Assembly (NCBI RefSeq): GCF_019175285.1
Contig: NC_056523.1
Coordinates: forward strand, 289,825,918-289,889,917
DNA: 64,000 nt
DNA from: Sceloporus undulatus
Lineage: Eukaryota; Chordata; Lepidosauria; Squamata; Phrynosomatidae
Reading direction: 5' to 3'
This document shows positions 54,090-64,000 of this stretch, in pieces (the first letter of the stretch is position 1; each line of letters starts with the position of its first letter). A program made the translations under genes and the position numbers. A model generated the notes under the pieces. It ran no database searches. It was not told the origin of the DNA and was given only the letters and a program-made list of their open reading frames with translations.

Positions 54090-55140
54090 AGACCTCCATC
54101 CCTAAGGGACTACAGCTGGTGGGGACCACCTTGGGAAGGCAAAAGAGGAAAGAAAATGTAGCACCACATTTGTCCCCCCACACACACACACACATACATA
54201 CACAAGGGGTGTGTGAAAGGCTCTTTCATTCCGCCACTCACTTACCAGAATTTGCATCATTCTGATATCTGGCTGCAGGGACCTTCCGAAATGGCTGCAA
54301 ATATTCCACATGAGAATTTCCACAGGGAAACCCATGCACCTCCAAATCACCCCCAGCCCCTCTTCCCCTGCCTTACTACACTTCCATCCCTATGAAAGCA
54401 CAGCTGGCGGGGACCACTTTGGAAATGCAAAAAGAGGGAGCAAAATGTAGCATCACATTTCTACATTTGTTTTCCCCACACATTCACACACAAGTAGGGT
54501 TGCCATACCTGAGGACCTCCAAACTGGGGGGGAAATGTAGGACAAGGTTTTAAAATGTAGGACCTTTTTTTAAAAAATTTCCTGGCCAGGAAATTAAAAA
54601 AAAAAGGTCCTACATTTTTAAACCTTGTCCTCCTTCCCGGCTTGGGAGGAAGCCTCGGCCTCCTCTCAGGCCGGGAAGGGGCGCGGGGGCCACCCGTCAT
54701 CGCGGCCATTGCTGCGGTGGCAAGTGGCCTCCTCCTCCTCCCAGGCCCCGGCGAGGCCTTGGAAGACTCTGCTCGCGGAGCCGCCTCCAAGGCCTTGCTG
54801 GGGCCTGGGAGGGAGTGTCTCCACGGCCGGAGCTCCAACTACGGAGAGCGCTCCCAGGCCTCAGCAAGGCCTTAGTGGCCCCCGCGGCGTGCGCGGGGGT
54901 GGAAGTGGCCACAGGTGGTGCCGTCCTGGTTTTGGCGCCAAACCGGACCGGGACCGGGTCGGCACTGCCCAAAGCGGGATTGTCCCACCTACAGGTGGGA
55001 TACGGCATCCCTACACACAAGGAGTGTGTGGAAGGCTCTTCCTTTCCTCTGCTCTCACCAGAATTTCTGTCATTCTGGTGTGCTGTTCCGAAATGGCTGC
55101 AAAAATATTCCACAGGAGAATTATGCCACTGACTGGGGCT
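54090..55140. repeat. Repeated units flanking transposon debris
   Basis: Unit A at 54090-54180 recurs at 54371-54465 (GGACCACCTTGGGAAGGCAA / GGACCACTTTGGAAATGCAA). Unit B at 54200-54320 recurs at 55019-55135 (CCGAAATGGCTGCAAATATT / CCGAAATGGCTGCAAAAATA). All are in direct orientation. Confidence 0.65.
54540..54631. repeat. Loop-less palindrome, arms about 46 nt
   Basis: Centre CCTGGCCAGG at 54581-54590. GACAAGGTTTTAAAATGTAG at the left is inverted as CTACATTTTTAAACCTTGTC at the right. Confidence 0.8.
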
Positions 55141-55386
55141 GACAGCAAGCTCAGGAGCAAAGGAACAAAGTGATGGAGGGGACGGATACACACACATACA
55201 TTCAAGATACATATATTCAAGATATGTATATAATAGACACATACACACAAAACATTGACATATAAAAGCTGATATATTATATATAGAAATACAAAGGGTG
55301 TGTCATCCCCCCCCGGCCTTTTTTGACATATTTCCTAATTAGAAATTGAAGCACAAAGGCTGTTTCATAAAATGATGGCTCTCTGG

Positions 55387-56350
55387 GCCATGAACAAACC
55401 ATGATAAGGTTTTTTGTGGGTTTTTCGGGCTATGAGGCTGTGTTCTAGAAGAGTTTATTCCTGACGTTTCACCAGCATATGTAGCTGGCATCTTCAGCCC
55501 GAAAAATCAGCAGTAGCAGAACATGTTACAAACCATCCTGGACATAAAATGCAGTTTGAAAACATTGAAATTCTGGACCATGCCAACAACTATCAGGTCA
55601 GAATGCACAGGGAAGCCATTGAAATCCATAAACACCTGGACAATTTCAACAGGAAAGAAGAAAGTCTTAAAGTGAACATAGGCAGGTTACACATCGCCAA
55701 AAAGTCCTTTCCGGACGCCCCTAACACTAATACGTGCTGAGCACGTAGAAAATGGCAGCGCCCATTCTACATGGGCGCCGCCATTTTGACGCAGCGGACG
55801 CTTAGTGTTCACACGCCGTGGTGCGGAAATGACGCCGCAAGTGCGCCATTGGCGCCTTGTGGCGTCATAACCGTGCTGCAAAAAGAACCCGCTTTTTGCG
55901 GGTTCTTTTTGCTGCACCGGGGAACCACGTGGTTTGTCCACTGCGGTTCCCTGGTGCAGCAAACACCGGCACCAGCAGAGCGCCCTTTTTGGGCGCTCTG
56001 TAAAGCGCCATAGTTTGGCTACCAGTCCTGAAAAGCACCAAAATCAAGACCCAGCAAATGCAAATGAAAACCACCGAGGGTGAGGGGGATTACCAGCAGA
56101 CAATGGATCATTAAGTAAATGGATACCCTTTAGGCCTTGCCATTCAACAACAGAACAATACACAGATTAACAAGCAAATCATCTCCTCTCATCCAACAGT
56201 ATATATGTCCCACTCTCTTCCAATGCAGCATTCTATGAAGATGCCAGCCACAGATGCTGGCAAAACGTCAGGAATAAACTCTTCTAGAACATGGCCTCAT
56301 AGCCTGAAAAACCCACAAAAAAATATGGATGTCAGCCATGAAAGCCTTTG
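55387..56350. mobile_element. Penelope-like retroelement, truncated fossil with nested insertion
   Basis: Terminal sequence (GTTCTAGAAGAGTTTATTCC, CTGACGTTTCACC) occurs at the left and its inverse at the right. Inside, a plus-strand segment (REAIEIHKHLDNFNRKEESL) matches the GIY-YIG endonuclease end of Penelope-like elements. The element is broken and is interrupted by another element at about 55684-56008. Confidence 0.75.
55684..56008. mobile_element. CpG-rich non-autonomous DNA element nested in the Penelope-like copy
   Basis: About 325 bp, flanked by CATAG on both sides. The ends GCAGGTTACACATCGCC and GGGCGCTCTGTAAAGCGC are weakly inverted. Inside is a stem GCAAAAAGAACCCGC with its inverse GCGGGTTCTTTTTGC and further GCC/GGC symmetry. 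Family not identified. Confidence 0.5.
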
Positions 56351-56772
56351 ACTTTACAAGTGTGATAGATAGATCTATATCTACAGTGGCACTCCATATC
56401 ACGTTTGTTTTTTTTTAAAAAATCCACAGATTCAACCACCCATGGCACTATACCTGTGAGATATTTTCTGGTTGAGTTGGTTACTTGCACAGAATTCCGC
56501 AATAAAAGTATAACCAATTTTACCCAGATGTAAATACAACATGACTCTCTGTTAAACGTATGTTTGTCATCTATGCACACTGCTATGGAACCACTAGGAT
56601 TGACAGCTCATTCCGCTCAATGTTTGTTCAGAAGCAAGATAAATTCCACTCTGTCCAGTGGGGTTTGTCCCCCTTGCAAAGCATGCAAAGGACTTGAGCG
56701 TCAGCTACAATCAGTTGGTCTACTTACAATGTGTGTGTTGCCTTTTCATTTCTGTAGAAACTGGCACTACAC

Positions 56773-57689
56773 AAGTGATGGCGAACCTTTATGAGGTTGC
56801 GTGCCGGGGGCGGGACTTCTACCCCCAGGATGGGGGGTGGGTGCTGGGGCGGGGCTTCTGCCCTCCAGGGGGCAGGGCTTCCGCCCTCCAGGGGCGGGGC
56901 TTCCACCCCCTTTTCAGAGGGAGGGAGCCTCTGGCTCCTCCCCTGGCGTTTGCTGGCCCCTGAGGGTCCCTCCTGGGGCCATCAGAGGCTGGCAAAAGGG
57001 CCCTTTCCCGGCAAGCCAAGGCAAGCCGGGAGGAGGAGGAGGCCCCTTGGCACCACGGCAATCCCCGCGATGCCAGGTGGCCCCGCGCTCTTTCCCGGCC
57101 TGAGAGGAGGCTGAGGCTTCCTCCCAAGCCGGGAGGAGGGGGAGGCCCCTTGGCACCGCGGCAATCGCCGCAATGCCAGGCGGCCCCCACGCTCTTTCCC
57201 GGCCTGAGAGGAGGCCGAGGTTTCCTCCCAAGCTGGGAGGAGAAGGAGGCTCCTTGGCACCGCGGCGATCGCTGCGATGCCAGGCGGCCCCGCGCTCTTT
57301 TCCGGCCTGAGAGGAGGCCAAGGCTTCCTCCCAAGCCGGGAGGAGGGGGAGGCCCCTTGGCACCTCGGTGATCGCTGCGATGCCAGGCGGCCCCCACGCT
57401 CTTTCCCAGCCTGAGAGGAGGCCGAGGCTTCCTCCCAAGCCGGGAGGAGGAGGAGGCGGCTGGGCACGCATCCCAGCTGCCTCCTCCTCAGCCTTTGCTA
57501 GCTGGGAAAGCTACCGCCTCTGTCTCCTCCTCCCTGGCGCCATTTTCTGGCTTCCCGCTGTCTCAGAGAGACAGCAGGAGGCCCGAAAATGGCAGGGAGG
57601 AGGCGGAACAGGCATGCGCCCGTTCCGCCTTCTCCCTCGCCCCTGTGCCTGGCGAAACCGTGCCGCGTGCCACGGGTTCGCCATCACGG
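56773..57689. mobile_element. hAT non-autonomous element with internal minisatellite and 8-bp target duplication
   Basis: The ends AAGTGATGGCGAACC and GGTTCGCCATCACGG are inverted. CACTACAC flanks both sides (56765-56772 and 57690-57697). Inside lie GGGGCTTCCxCCCTCC repeats (56805-56915) and a 103-104 bp tandem unit from 57027 to about 57460. GC-rich frames of 150-190 codons on both strands are by-products. Confidence 0.85.
57027..57460. repeat. Minisatellite, unit 103-104 bp, about 4.2 copies
   Basis: Units begin near 57027, 57129, 57233, 57336 and 57440 with GCCGGGAGGAGG and contain GATGCCAGGCGGCCC and GGCCTGAGAGGAGGC. About 2.4 kb to the left (54636-54680), the same words occur inverted. 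Confidence 0.9.
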
Positions 57690-57699
57690 CACTACACAT

Positions 57700-58585
57700 T
57701 ATTCCCTCAAGGTCCTGCATAAGTTTAAAAACATATTTTATATATAAGCTGCTTGTTCATAATGAATGTAGTTTTTCTTATATTTATTTTAGGCTATTTT
57801 CTTACTTGACAGTTTGACTTCCCTGGATATGGGGAATAAATTATAATTACAGAGGAAGGTTTAAGGATGCCTGCTATTTCATAAAGCAAAGACACACCAA
57901 TAGGGTCTTCTCATTGGATGGAGTGCAGGTCCTTTTCCACTGTGTACCTTTGACTTTAGCTATGTATTTTGTAGGAATGTATCAAGGTAAGCACCATTTT
58001 TTCCAGTGTTGACCCAAGAAGTAAACAGCTATACTGCTTACATAAAAGCCTACACTAACTACATTCCAACAAGTGGTAAAATGCATATTTACCCTGCTGT
58101 CTTCGTCAGTTTGCCATGTTTTATTGTTTTGTTTTTTTACTTTATCAGGACTTATTACCTGATAAACAGGCTTATTTGAATTAAATAATAGTATTTTTAT
58201 TTAATGCTGTTAGCATGAATCCAATAAATCTCTTGACTTGCTATCAAATCAAATATATTATTTTCCAATTTCTTCATGAAGGTCAAAATAATATATTTGC
58301 ATGTCTGTGTATATGATGTTAGCATTCTCATTCATAATGACATTACTCTGAACAAAAAATGTACTCCAGAGTCCATTATCTGTGAAGCTGACCGTTTTGT
58401 TTTTCAGAAATGTGAATGAACAGGTAATACAATTGTTTCACTTAAATATTTGCTATTCATTAACAATAATCTTTAATGCAAGTTGGGAAAATAGGATGTC
58501 TCCCAAAACATCTTGTGAGAAAACAAAGTTATTGATACATAAATTTATCAAATACACTGTTCGTTAGTCTGGAAAATTAATATGC
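57700..58585. other. AT-rich intergenic sequence, nothing recognised
   Basis: No exon, RNA gene or repeat with a recognisable family is seen; only short AT-rich stretches. Confidence 0.5.
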
Positions 58586-58977
58586 AAAGGGATCTTGTAG
58601 CACCTTTGAGACTAACTCAAAGAGGGATGTTGGTAACATGAACTTTTATAGACTTGAGTCTACTTCCTAAGATATAGTCTATTGAAAGCTCATGCTATCA
58701 GCTCTTTCATTCAGGGCCCGAACAGACAGGCCAAAATGAATCTGGTTCGGGTCACTGGAAGTATGGTGTTTAAATGATGCATGCGTCCTAAGAGGCCGGA
58801 AGCTGTACCAAAGCCATGCTCCAGTCCTAAGGACTGGAGTGCAGCTTTGGCACAGCTTCTGGCCTCTTAAGATGTGTATGTTATTTAAACAACATATCTC
58901 TAAAGTGACCAGAAGCAGCTTTATTTTGGCCTGTCTGTTCAGGCCCTTAGTTACAATAGGTGCTATAGGGTCCCTTT
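58586..58977. mobile_element. Penelope-like terminal fragment with nested MITE
   Basis: GGGATCTTGTAGCACCTTTG at the left and the inverse GGTGCTATAGGGTCCCTTTG at the right, as in other reptile Penelope-like families. The MITE at 58713-58949 lies inside. Confidence 0.5.
58713..58949. mobile_element. Palindromic hAT-like MITE (AGGGCCCGAACAGACAGGCC ends)
   Basis: Inverse right end GGCCTGTCTGTTCAGGCCCT. CTCCAGTCCTAAGGACTGGAG lies at the centre as an exact palindrome. Confidence 0.75.
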
Positions 58978-59575
58978 GCATATAAATTTATCAGTTGAGG
59001 AACTACATTAGGAATGAATAGAATGTGAAAATGTTTCCCAATACACCTACCAAGCACATAAAAAGGCAGGGGGATATTTGTGGACTAGGGAAGGAGTGTC
59101 ATTGGGGATTGTTTTGTATTTTTTCACATTCCAGAAAAGATACAGAATCTCCAAGGACGGCAGAGTAAGGTTGAGAAACCCCAAGCCAGCCTAGTAACCA
59201 AGGATGATTTATACAACACAGACTCAGACCAGATCATCCTACCAGCAAATTTGATATGTGTTAAAGCTGTTCACACAATAAAATAGTAGTCTGTTCCATC
59301 TCATGCCCATATCAGTTTCCATGGCATGGTGTGTAAGGCCCCATCCACACTAGCGTTTTTGTGACGAGATGATCCAGGGAGATTCAGTGATGCAATACCA
59401 AATCAAAAAATTCCCACTGTTTACCCTGATTGAATCTCTCTGTGACAATTTAACCCTGATTAAGTTCATAATACCATTTGTATCGATTTAAAATGGAACA
59501 GCCATTTTGATTGTTCTCATGTTTTTTTAAAAAACTGTCAGTCAAATGATGGACACCTTTACCATACTAACTATA

Positions 59576-59720
59576 ATAATAATAGTAATAATAATGATGA
59601 TTTATTTATAGCCTGCCCAATCACAAGGAATCTGGGCAGGTTACAAAAATAAAAATATAGAGAATATAATAAAATAAAATACAAAAAATAAATACAATAA
59701 AATAAAATAAAATAAAAGAG
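59576..59720 (-). repeat. L2-like tail scrap with A/T-rich microsatellite
   Basis: (AAT)n, then TTATTTATAGCCTGCCCAAT and TCTGGGCAGGTTACAAA, and (AAAT)n. This is the reversed 3' tail of an L2-type element. Confidence 0.5.
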
Positions 59721-60623
59721 AGTGATGTTAGTAATTCAAGACTATGAAATTTAAACTATGCAAATGTTTAAAAGTGCAGTCTACTGTGGCCATGCAATAG
59801 CAAATATGTGCATAAGTTGTGTTATATATACATACTGTACATACATATATACATAAAACTTCTAATGATGTTCCCAGGAGAATCCCAGGAGAACCCCCTC
59901 CCTGGCTTTGGTGAGCTCTGGGCTGGGGATCAGACATTAGAATAATAGAATAATAGAGTTGGAAGAGACCGCAAGGACCATCCAGTCCAACCCCATTCTG
60001 CCATGCAGGAAATCCAAATCAAAGCTTCCCCGACAGATGGCCATCCAGCCTCTGTTTAAAGATCTCTAAGGAAGGAGACTCCACTACACTCTGAGGGAGT
60101 TTCTTCCACTGTCAGACAGCCCTTACTATCAGGAAGTTCCTCCTAATGTTGAGATGGAATCTCTTTTCCTGCAGTTTGCATCCATTGTTCCGGGTCCTGT
60201 TCTCTGGAGCAGCAGAAAACAAACTTGCTCCTTCCTCAATATGACATCCCTTCAAATATTTAAACAGGACTATCATATCACCTCTTAACCTTCTCTTCTC
60301 CAGGCTAAACATCCCCAGATCCCTAAGTTGTTCCTCATAGGACATGGTTTCCAGACCCTTCACCATTTTAGTTGCTCTCCTTTGGATATACTCCACTTTC
60401 TCCACATCCTTTTTAAATTGTGGTGCCCAGAACTGGACTCAGTATTCCAGGTGGGGCCTGACCAAAACAGAATACAGTGGCACTATTACTTCTCTTGATC
60501 TAGACACTATACTTTTATTGATGCAGCCTAAAATTGCATTGGCCTTTTTAGCTGCTGCATCACACTGTTGACTCATGTTCAACTTGTGGTCTACTTGGAC
60601 TCCGAGATCCCTTTCACACGTAG

Positions 60624-60845
60624 ATGTTTATCACACTATGCTCTTAAAGAGCTACTATTCCAGTGTGACTCCTCTAGCAGCCTCCTGTTGCATGCTGGGA
60701 TTGGCAGTTTTAAGGAGCTGAACTTCTCTGCCTGAGAATTCTAAATACCCCTCCTTAAAACTGCCAATCCCAGCATGCAACAGGAGGCAGCTAGAGGAGT
60801 CACACTGGAATAGTACCTCTTTAAGAGCTCATCTGATAAACACCG
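60624..60845. mobile_element. Palindromic MITE nested in the CR1 copy
   Basis: Long arms: CATGCTGGGATTGGCAGTTT pairs with AAACTGCCAATCCCAGCATG, and ATGTTTATCACA with TGATAAACAC at the ends. CGTAG lies on both sides. Confidence 0.75.
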
Positions 60846-61225
60846 TAGTCTCGTTCAGCCAGGTGTCCCCCATCGTATATCTGTGCTTTTCATTTTTCTG
60901 CCCTAAGTGCAGTACCTTAATTTCTCCGTGTTGAAATTCATTTTGTTAGCTTTGGCCCAGTTTTCTAGTCCAGTCAGGTAATTTTGAATCTTGATCCTGT
61001 CCTCTGGCGTATTAGCTGCTCCTCCCATTTTGGTGTCATCTGCAAATTTGATAAGTGTGCCCCCAATTCTGTCATCCAACTCATTGATAAAGATGTTGAA
61101 TAGCACTGGGCCATGGAGGAGAGGCCTCTGAGACCCTGCTGGTCATTTCTCTCCAGAATCAAAAGGAGCCATTGTTGAGCACCCTTTGGGTTCGGCCAGT
61201 CAACCAATTACAACTCTGTGGGGCC

Positions 61226-61508
61226 ATTCTCACTGGCACCTTTGCACTGTAAGGAACTGGGAAGCTTTGGTCTCTCTGTCCCCGGTCCCTCCGGAAGCAA
61301 GTGCTGACTACCAATCAGGGGCATTTTAACCCGAATGCCGTCTTGGGAGAAATCGGGTTTAAGGTGAAGGTGCCTGGCTGTCAATCAAATTAGTTCAGTG
61401 ATGGACATATGTGACATTTGCAGCACTCATTGGGGCATCAGAAGTGTGCTTTCCGCCCCTCCTTTTTTTAAAGGACCAGGCACCACTTGTCAAATTTAAA
61501 AACCTCTG

Positions 61509-61539
<31 letters not shown>

Positions 61540-61664
61540 GGGCATTTGGGTCAGTGCAGGTTATGATCTGCCCTTGGTCTCATTTTCAACCCCAAAATGC
61601 AAGCTAGTGCCATCTCTGTATCCTGTATCCTACTCCCTTGCCACCCCAGAATGCCTCATACACA

Positions 61665-61706
<42 letters not shown>

Positions 61707-62432
61707 TCCTCACCTCGGAATGACAGAAAAGGATGCATTTTTTTCTTTCCTTAGGCTACCCCTGAATTCTTTAGAGACAGTAGCAAAAGCTGTATGAATT
61801 TGCCAATTTGCCTAATTGGAAAGAGAAAGATTACATTCGAATTGTAACATTCATTCACATTGCAGCATTCATTCCAAAGGAAAAAAAAGGTTTTTGCAAA
61901 GTACTCTTCTTGCAAAGGGCTCCTGAGGAAGCCAGATCTAAATATAGATCTACCCATTGCAAAAAATATGCACATAGACAGAGATAAATAATAATAATTT
62001 TTAAAAAATCAAAGGGAAAAGGTCCCTGATGGAGAGCAGAGGCTTGGCTTGCTGTGCCCCCCTGACCTGCCGTGAATTGACCCCGTCAGTCATCCCCTTT
62101 TTGCTTCCTGTCACCCTTTGCCTCCAGATTCCCCTTTTTCCTTCAGCTCTTTCCTCCTCCTCCTCCTCCCCCTCCCCTCCGATGAGGGGAGGAAATGCTC
62201 TGACCTCTGCCCGCCCTCTGACTTTAATCCCTCCCTGAATTTGCCCCGATCATGATCAAGGGCAAGTTCATATTTTGCGGAACCCGGGTCTTTTGAGAAA
62301 AGACGGATTTTAGCCCAAATCTCGTTAGCCTCAACATGGATTGTGACAGAATCGGCCCAATATGAACTTCACCTGGAAGAATCGGTTTCAAAACCGGTTT
62401 AAAAGGTAGTGTGAATGGGCCCTATGTAACAG
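61226..62432. mobile_element. hAT-like non-autonomous element nested in the CR1 copy
   Basis: The ends GGGGCCATTCTCACTGGCA and AGTGTGAATGGGCCCT are inverted, and the CR1 sequence resumes on both sides. Contains (TG)n at 61510-61536 and (AAT)n at 61668-61706. The right end matches that of 62716-63165. Confidence 0.7.
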
Positions 62433-62715
62433 TTACTTTGTTTAGCCCACATTTTACAAACTTGTTTGCAAGAATGTCATAGAGAACCCTGTCAAAGGCC
62501 TTACTGAAATCAAGATATACTACAGTATATCCACAGCATTCCCTTCATCTACCAAGCTGGTAATTTTATCAAAGAAAGAGATAAGATTTGTCTGGCATGG
62601 CTTCTTTCTCTGAAACCCATGTTGACTTTTTGTGATTATGGAATTGCCTTCTAGATATTCACAGACTCTTTGTTTAATGATCTGCTCTAGAATCTTTCCT
62701 GGTATTGGTGCAGAT

Positions 62716-63165
62716 AAGGGGACTAAATCACTGGCAGAAGAGAAAAAAATCTCTGGGCTGTGGTTTAAAGAGACCACTTTCCAAAGTGTTGGAAGTTTGA
62801 ATCCCCTGCATTTCGGGAGCTGCTTTTTTTTCACTCCCACAACCAAGTGCCAAGAGGGAAAAACAATGGCACTTGGCTGGCAGGGAGAGGGCAAAGGGGT
62901 GGGCATGATCTGCCCCCTGCACATTAACCCCTCCCTCATGGATGCTCCAAATGGGATCATGAGCAAGTTCCCATTGGCGGCACTTCAGTGTTTTGGAAAA
63001 GAAACAAGGAGGAAGGAGACTCAATCTTGAAAAAAACAGGTTAAGGGGGATTTGTGCCAGCCTGCCTTGAATTTGGGGTGGGAAAAACCAGCAAAAGTAT
63101 GAACACCCTCCTTTTAAACCAATTTGTAAACCAGTTTATAAAGTAGTGTGAATGGCTCCTAAGCA
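62716..63165. mobile_element. Second, shorter copy of the same hAT-like family
   Basis: Right end AAAGTAGTGTGAATGGCTCC parallels AAGGTAGTGTGAATGGGCCC at 62405-62425; the interior is G/A-rich. The left end is not resolved. Confidence 0.5.
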
Positions 63166-63289
63166 GAAAACTTTACAAAATTGATCTTGTGTTTGAACTA
63201 TTCTGACCACAAGATGGGGCTATCAGACAGTCACTTCTGCATCTCCCAGGAATAAGTTGGTTTGAATGCTTTGGGCACCAGGAGTGACT

Positions 63290-63640
63290 TAGGGACAGTA
63301 CAGACGGGAGGCTCTGTGCCGTCCCTGTAAGCCCCGTGTCTGTGCTGTAGCATCCACATGCTGCAGCACAGACACACCGCAAAAAAAGAGCTTCCTAGAG
63401 CGGCTTCTTTTTTGCAATGCCGGAAGCAGGAAGGGTCGCCGCCATGACCCCACTTCCTGCCAGTGACGTCTGGTCATTGTACAGTGGTGGTGGCATCATG
63501 GCGGACACCGTATGGATGGCAAGGTGCCATGATGCTAGCACCCATATGTATTAGGGTTTGAGAGCATGCAGTTGCTGCATGATCCCAAACCCTACTATCA
63601 CTGCCACCATGCCACAAAGTGCCCATGTGTACCGGGCCTT
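63290..63640. mobile_element. hAT-like MITE (AGGGACAGTACAGACGGG ends)
   Basis: The left end AGGGACAGTACAGACGGG faces CCCATGTGTACCGGGCCTT, an imperfect inverse. CCGTGTCTGTGCTGTAGCAT pairs with ATGCTGCAGCACAGACAC inside. Confidence 0.55.
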
Positions 63641-63929
63641 CATTTCAGATTAATTGGCCTTTAGCCAGCTTGTATTAGGGCCAGCCCTACCATTAGACAG
63701 ATAGCAGATTTGTGATGTCATGAAATTCCAGTAAATTGTGATATATGTAATTTATTATTATTATTTTGCAGTTGTATTGCAAGAGATGTGGAAGTGTACC
63801 TTTTCTGCCTCATATGCCTAGTTACCTTGGCTGGTAATGAGACTTAAGTGGGTGGGAGGGGTGCCACTCTGCACTTGAGCTGGCTCCAAAGATTTCCTCT
63901 CACAGAAATCTTTGATAGCCTATCTGCTT

Positions 63930-64000
63930 TGGTCAGGCCCCACCTGGAATATTGTGTCCAGTTCTGGGCACCACAATTCAAAAAGGACATTGAGAAACTG
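63930..64000 (+). mobile_element. CR1 LINE fragment, plus orientation, cut by window end
   Basis: GGTCAGGCCCCACCTGGAAT, then GTTCTGGGCACCACAATTCA, encodes the [14 protein letters not shown]-like block of CR1. It is the opposite orientation to the copy at 59938. Confidence 0.8.

Larger units (their letters stand above)
59938..62715 (-). mobile_element. CR1 LINE 3' half, minus orientation, interrupted by later insertions
   Basis: Minus frame reads RATKMVKGLETMSYEEQLRD and LGMFSLEKRRLRGDMIVLFK (CR1 C-terminus), then LFNIFINELDDRIGGTLIKF plus ADDTKMGG (FADD box), with the ...STLVDEGNAVD-type segment at 62460-62640. Insertions lie at 60624-60845 and 61226-62432, and another element replaces the continuation from about 62716. 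Confidence 0.9.

Noticed and set aside
54461-55248. Frames up to 183 codons on both strands
   Set aside because: GC-rich repeat debris with palindromes; no recognisable protein and no splice structure.
55549-55740. Possible host gene with a coiled-coil-like 63-residue frame
   Set aside because: The peptide matches the end of a Penelope-like element endonuclease and lies between that element's terminal repeats.
56791-57471. GC-rich frames of 100-192 codons with Pro/Ala/Gly repeats
   Set aside because: They follow the 103-bp minisatellite inside a hAT element and occur in several frames at once.

Overview
The window is nuclear DNA of a vertebrate, most likely a squamate reptile (lizard). The basis is many copies of a tRNA-derived SINE with the Sauria-SINE layout (tRNA-like head, CAGCCTCAGAGGAAGGCAA-type body, CAACAACAA-type tail), CR1, L2-like and RTE-like LINE pieces, Penelope-like element ends, dense palindromic non-autonomous DNA transposons and very long TG/TA microsatellites. 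Species was not determined. No bacterial, viral or CRISPR features are present.

Three host genes are supported by spliced exons whose phases agree. (1) GFM2, minus strand, 5' part only: three exons at 3949-3862, 2813-2768 and 1280-1183, ending just after the GTPase P-loop; the rest lies left of the window. (2) NSA2, plus strand, complete: six coding exons from the ATG at 7978 to the stop at 13944, 260 residues. (3) FAM169A (soluble lamin-associated protein of 75 kDa), minus strand: eleven coding exons from the ATG at 34828 to the stop at 18091, plus a likely 5'-UTR exon with its donor at 52088. The order GFM2 / NSA2 / FAM169A, with GFM2 and NSA2 head to head and NSA2 and FAM169A tail to tail, matches the human 5q13 locus.

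Layout: 1-1182 holds a GC-rich hAT-type transposon end, an L2-like tail and GFM2 intron. 1183-7700 is the GFM2 5' part, with nested SINEs and miniature inverted-repeat elements (MITEs) in its introns. 7740-7980 is the GC-rich shared GFM2/NSA2 promoter, bracketed by about 390 bp and 610 bp of alternating purine-pyrimidine microsatellite. 7978-14083 is NSA2. 14084-18090 is a repeat-poor stretch holding the FAM169A 3' UTR. 18091-34830 holds the FAM169A coding exons. 34831-52087 is FAM169A intron 1. 52088-54000 is CpG-rich and probably holds the FAM169A promoter. 54000-64000 is intergenic and almost entirely transposons in nested layers, with palindromes and a 103-bp minisatellite.

GFM2 (mitochondrial ribosome recycling) and NSA2 (nuclear 60S subunit assembly) share a control region; FAM169A is a separate nuclear-protein gene. 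The most notable host observation is an in-frame TGA in the fourth FAM169A exon (31535-31537), beside homology that moves between frames, while every other exon reads cleanly. I found no convincing new biological system. The remaining points of interest are structural: long foldbacks, nested insertions with target-site duplications, and a minisatellite grown inside a hAT-type element.
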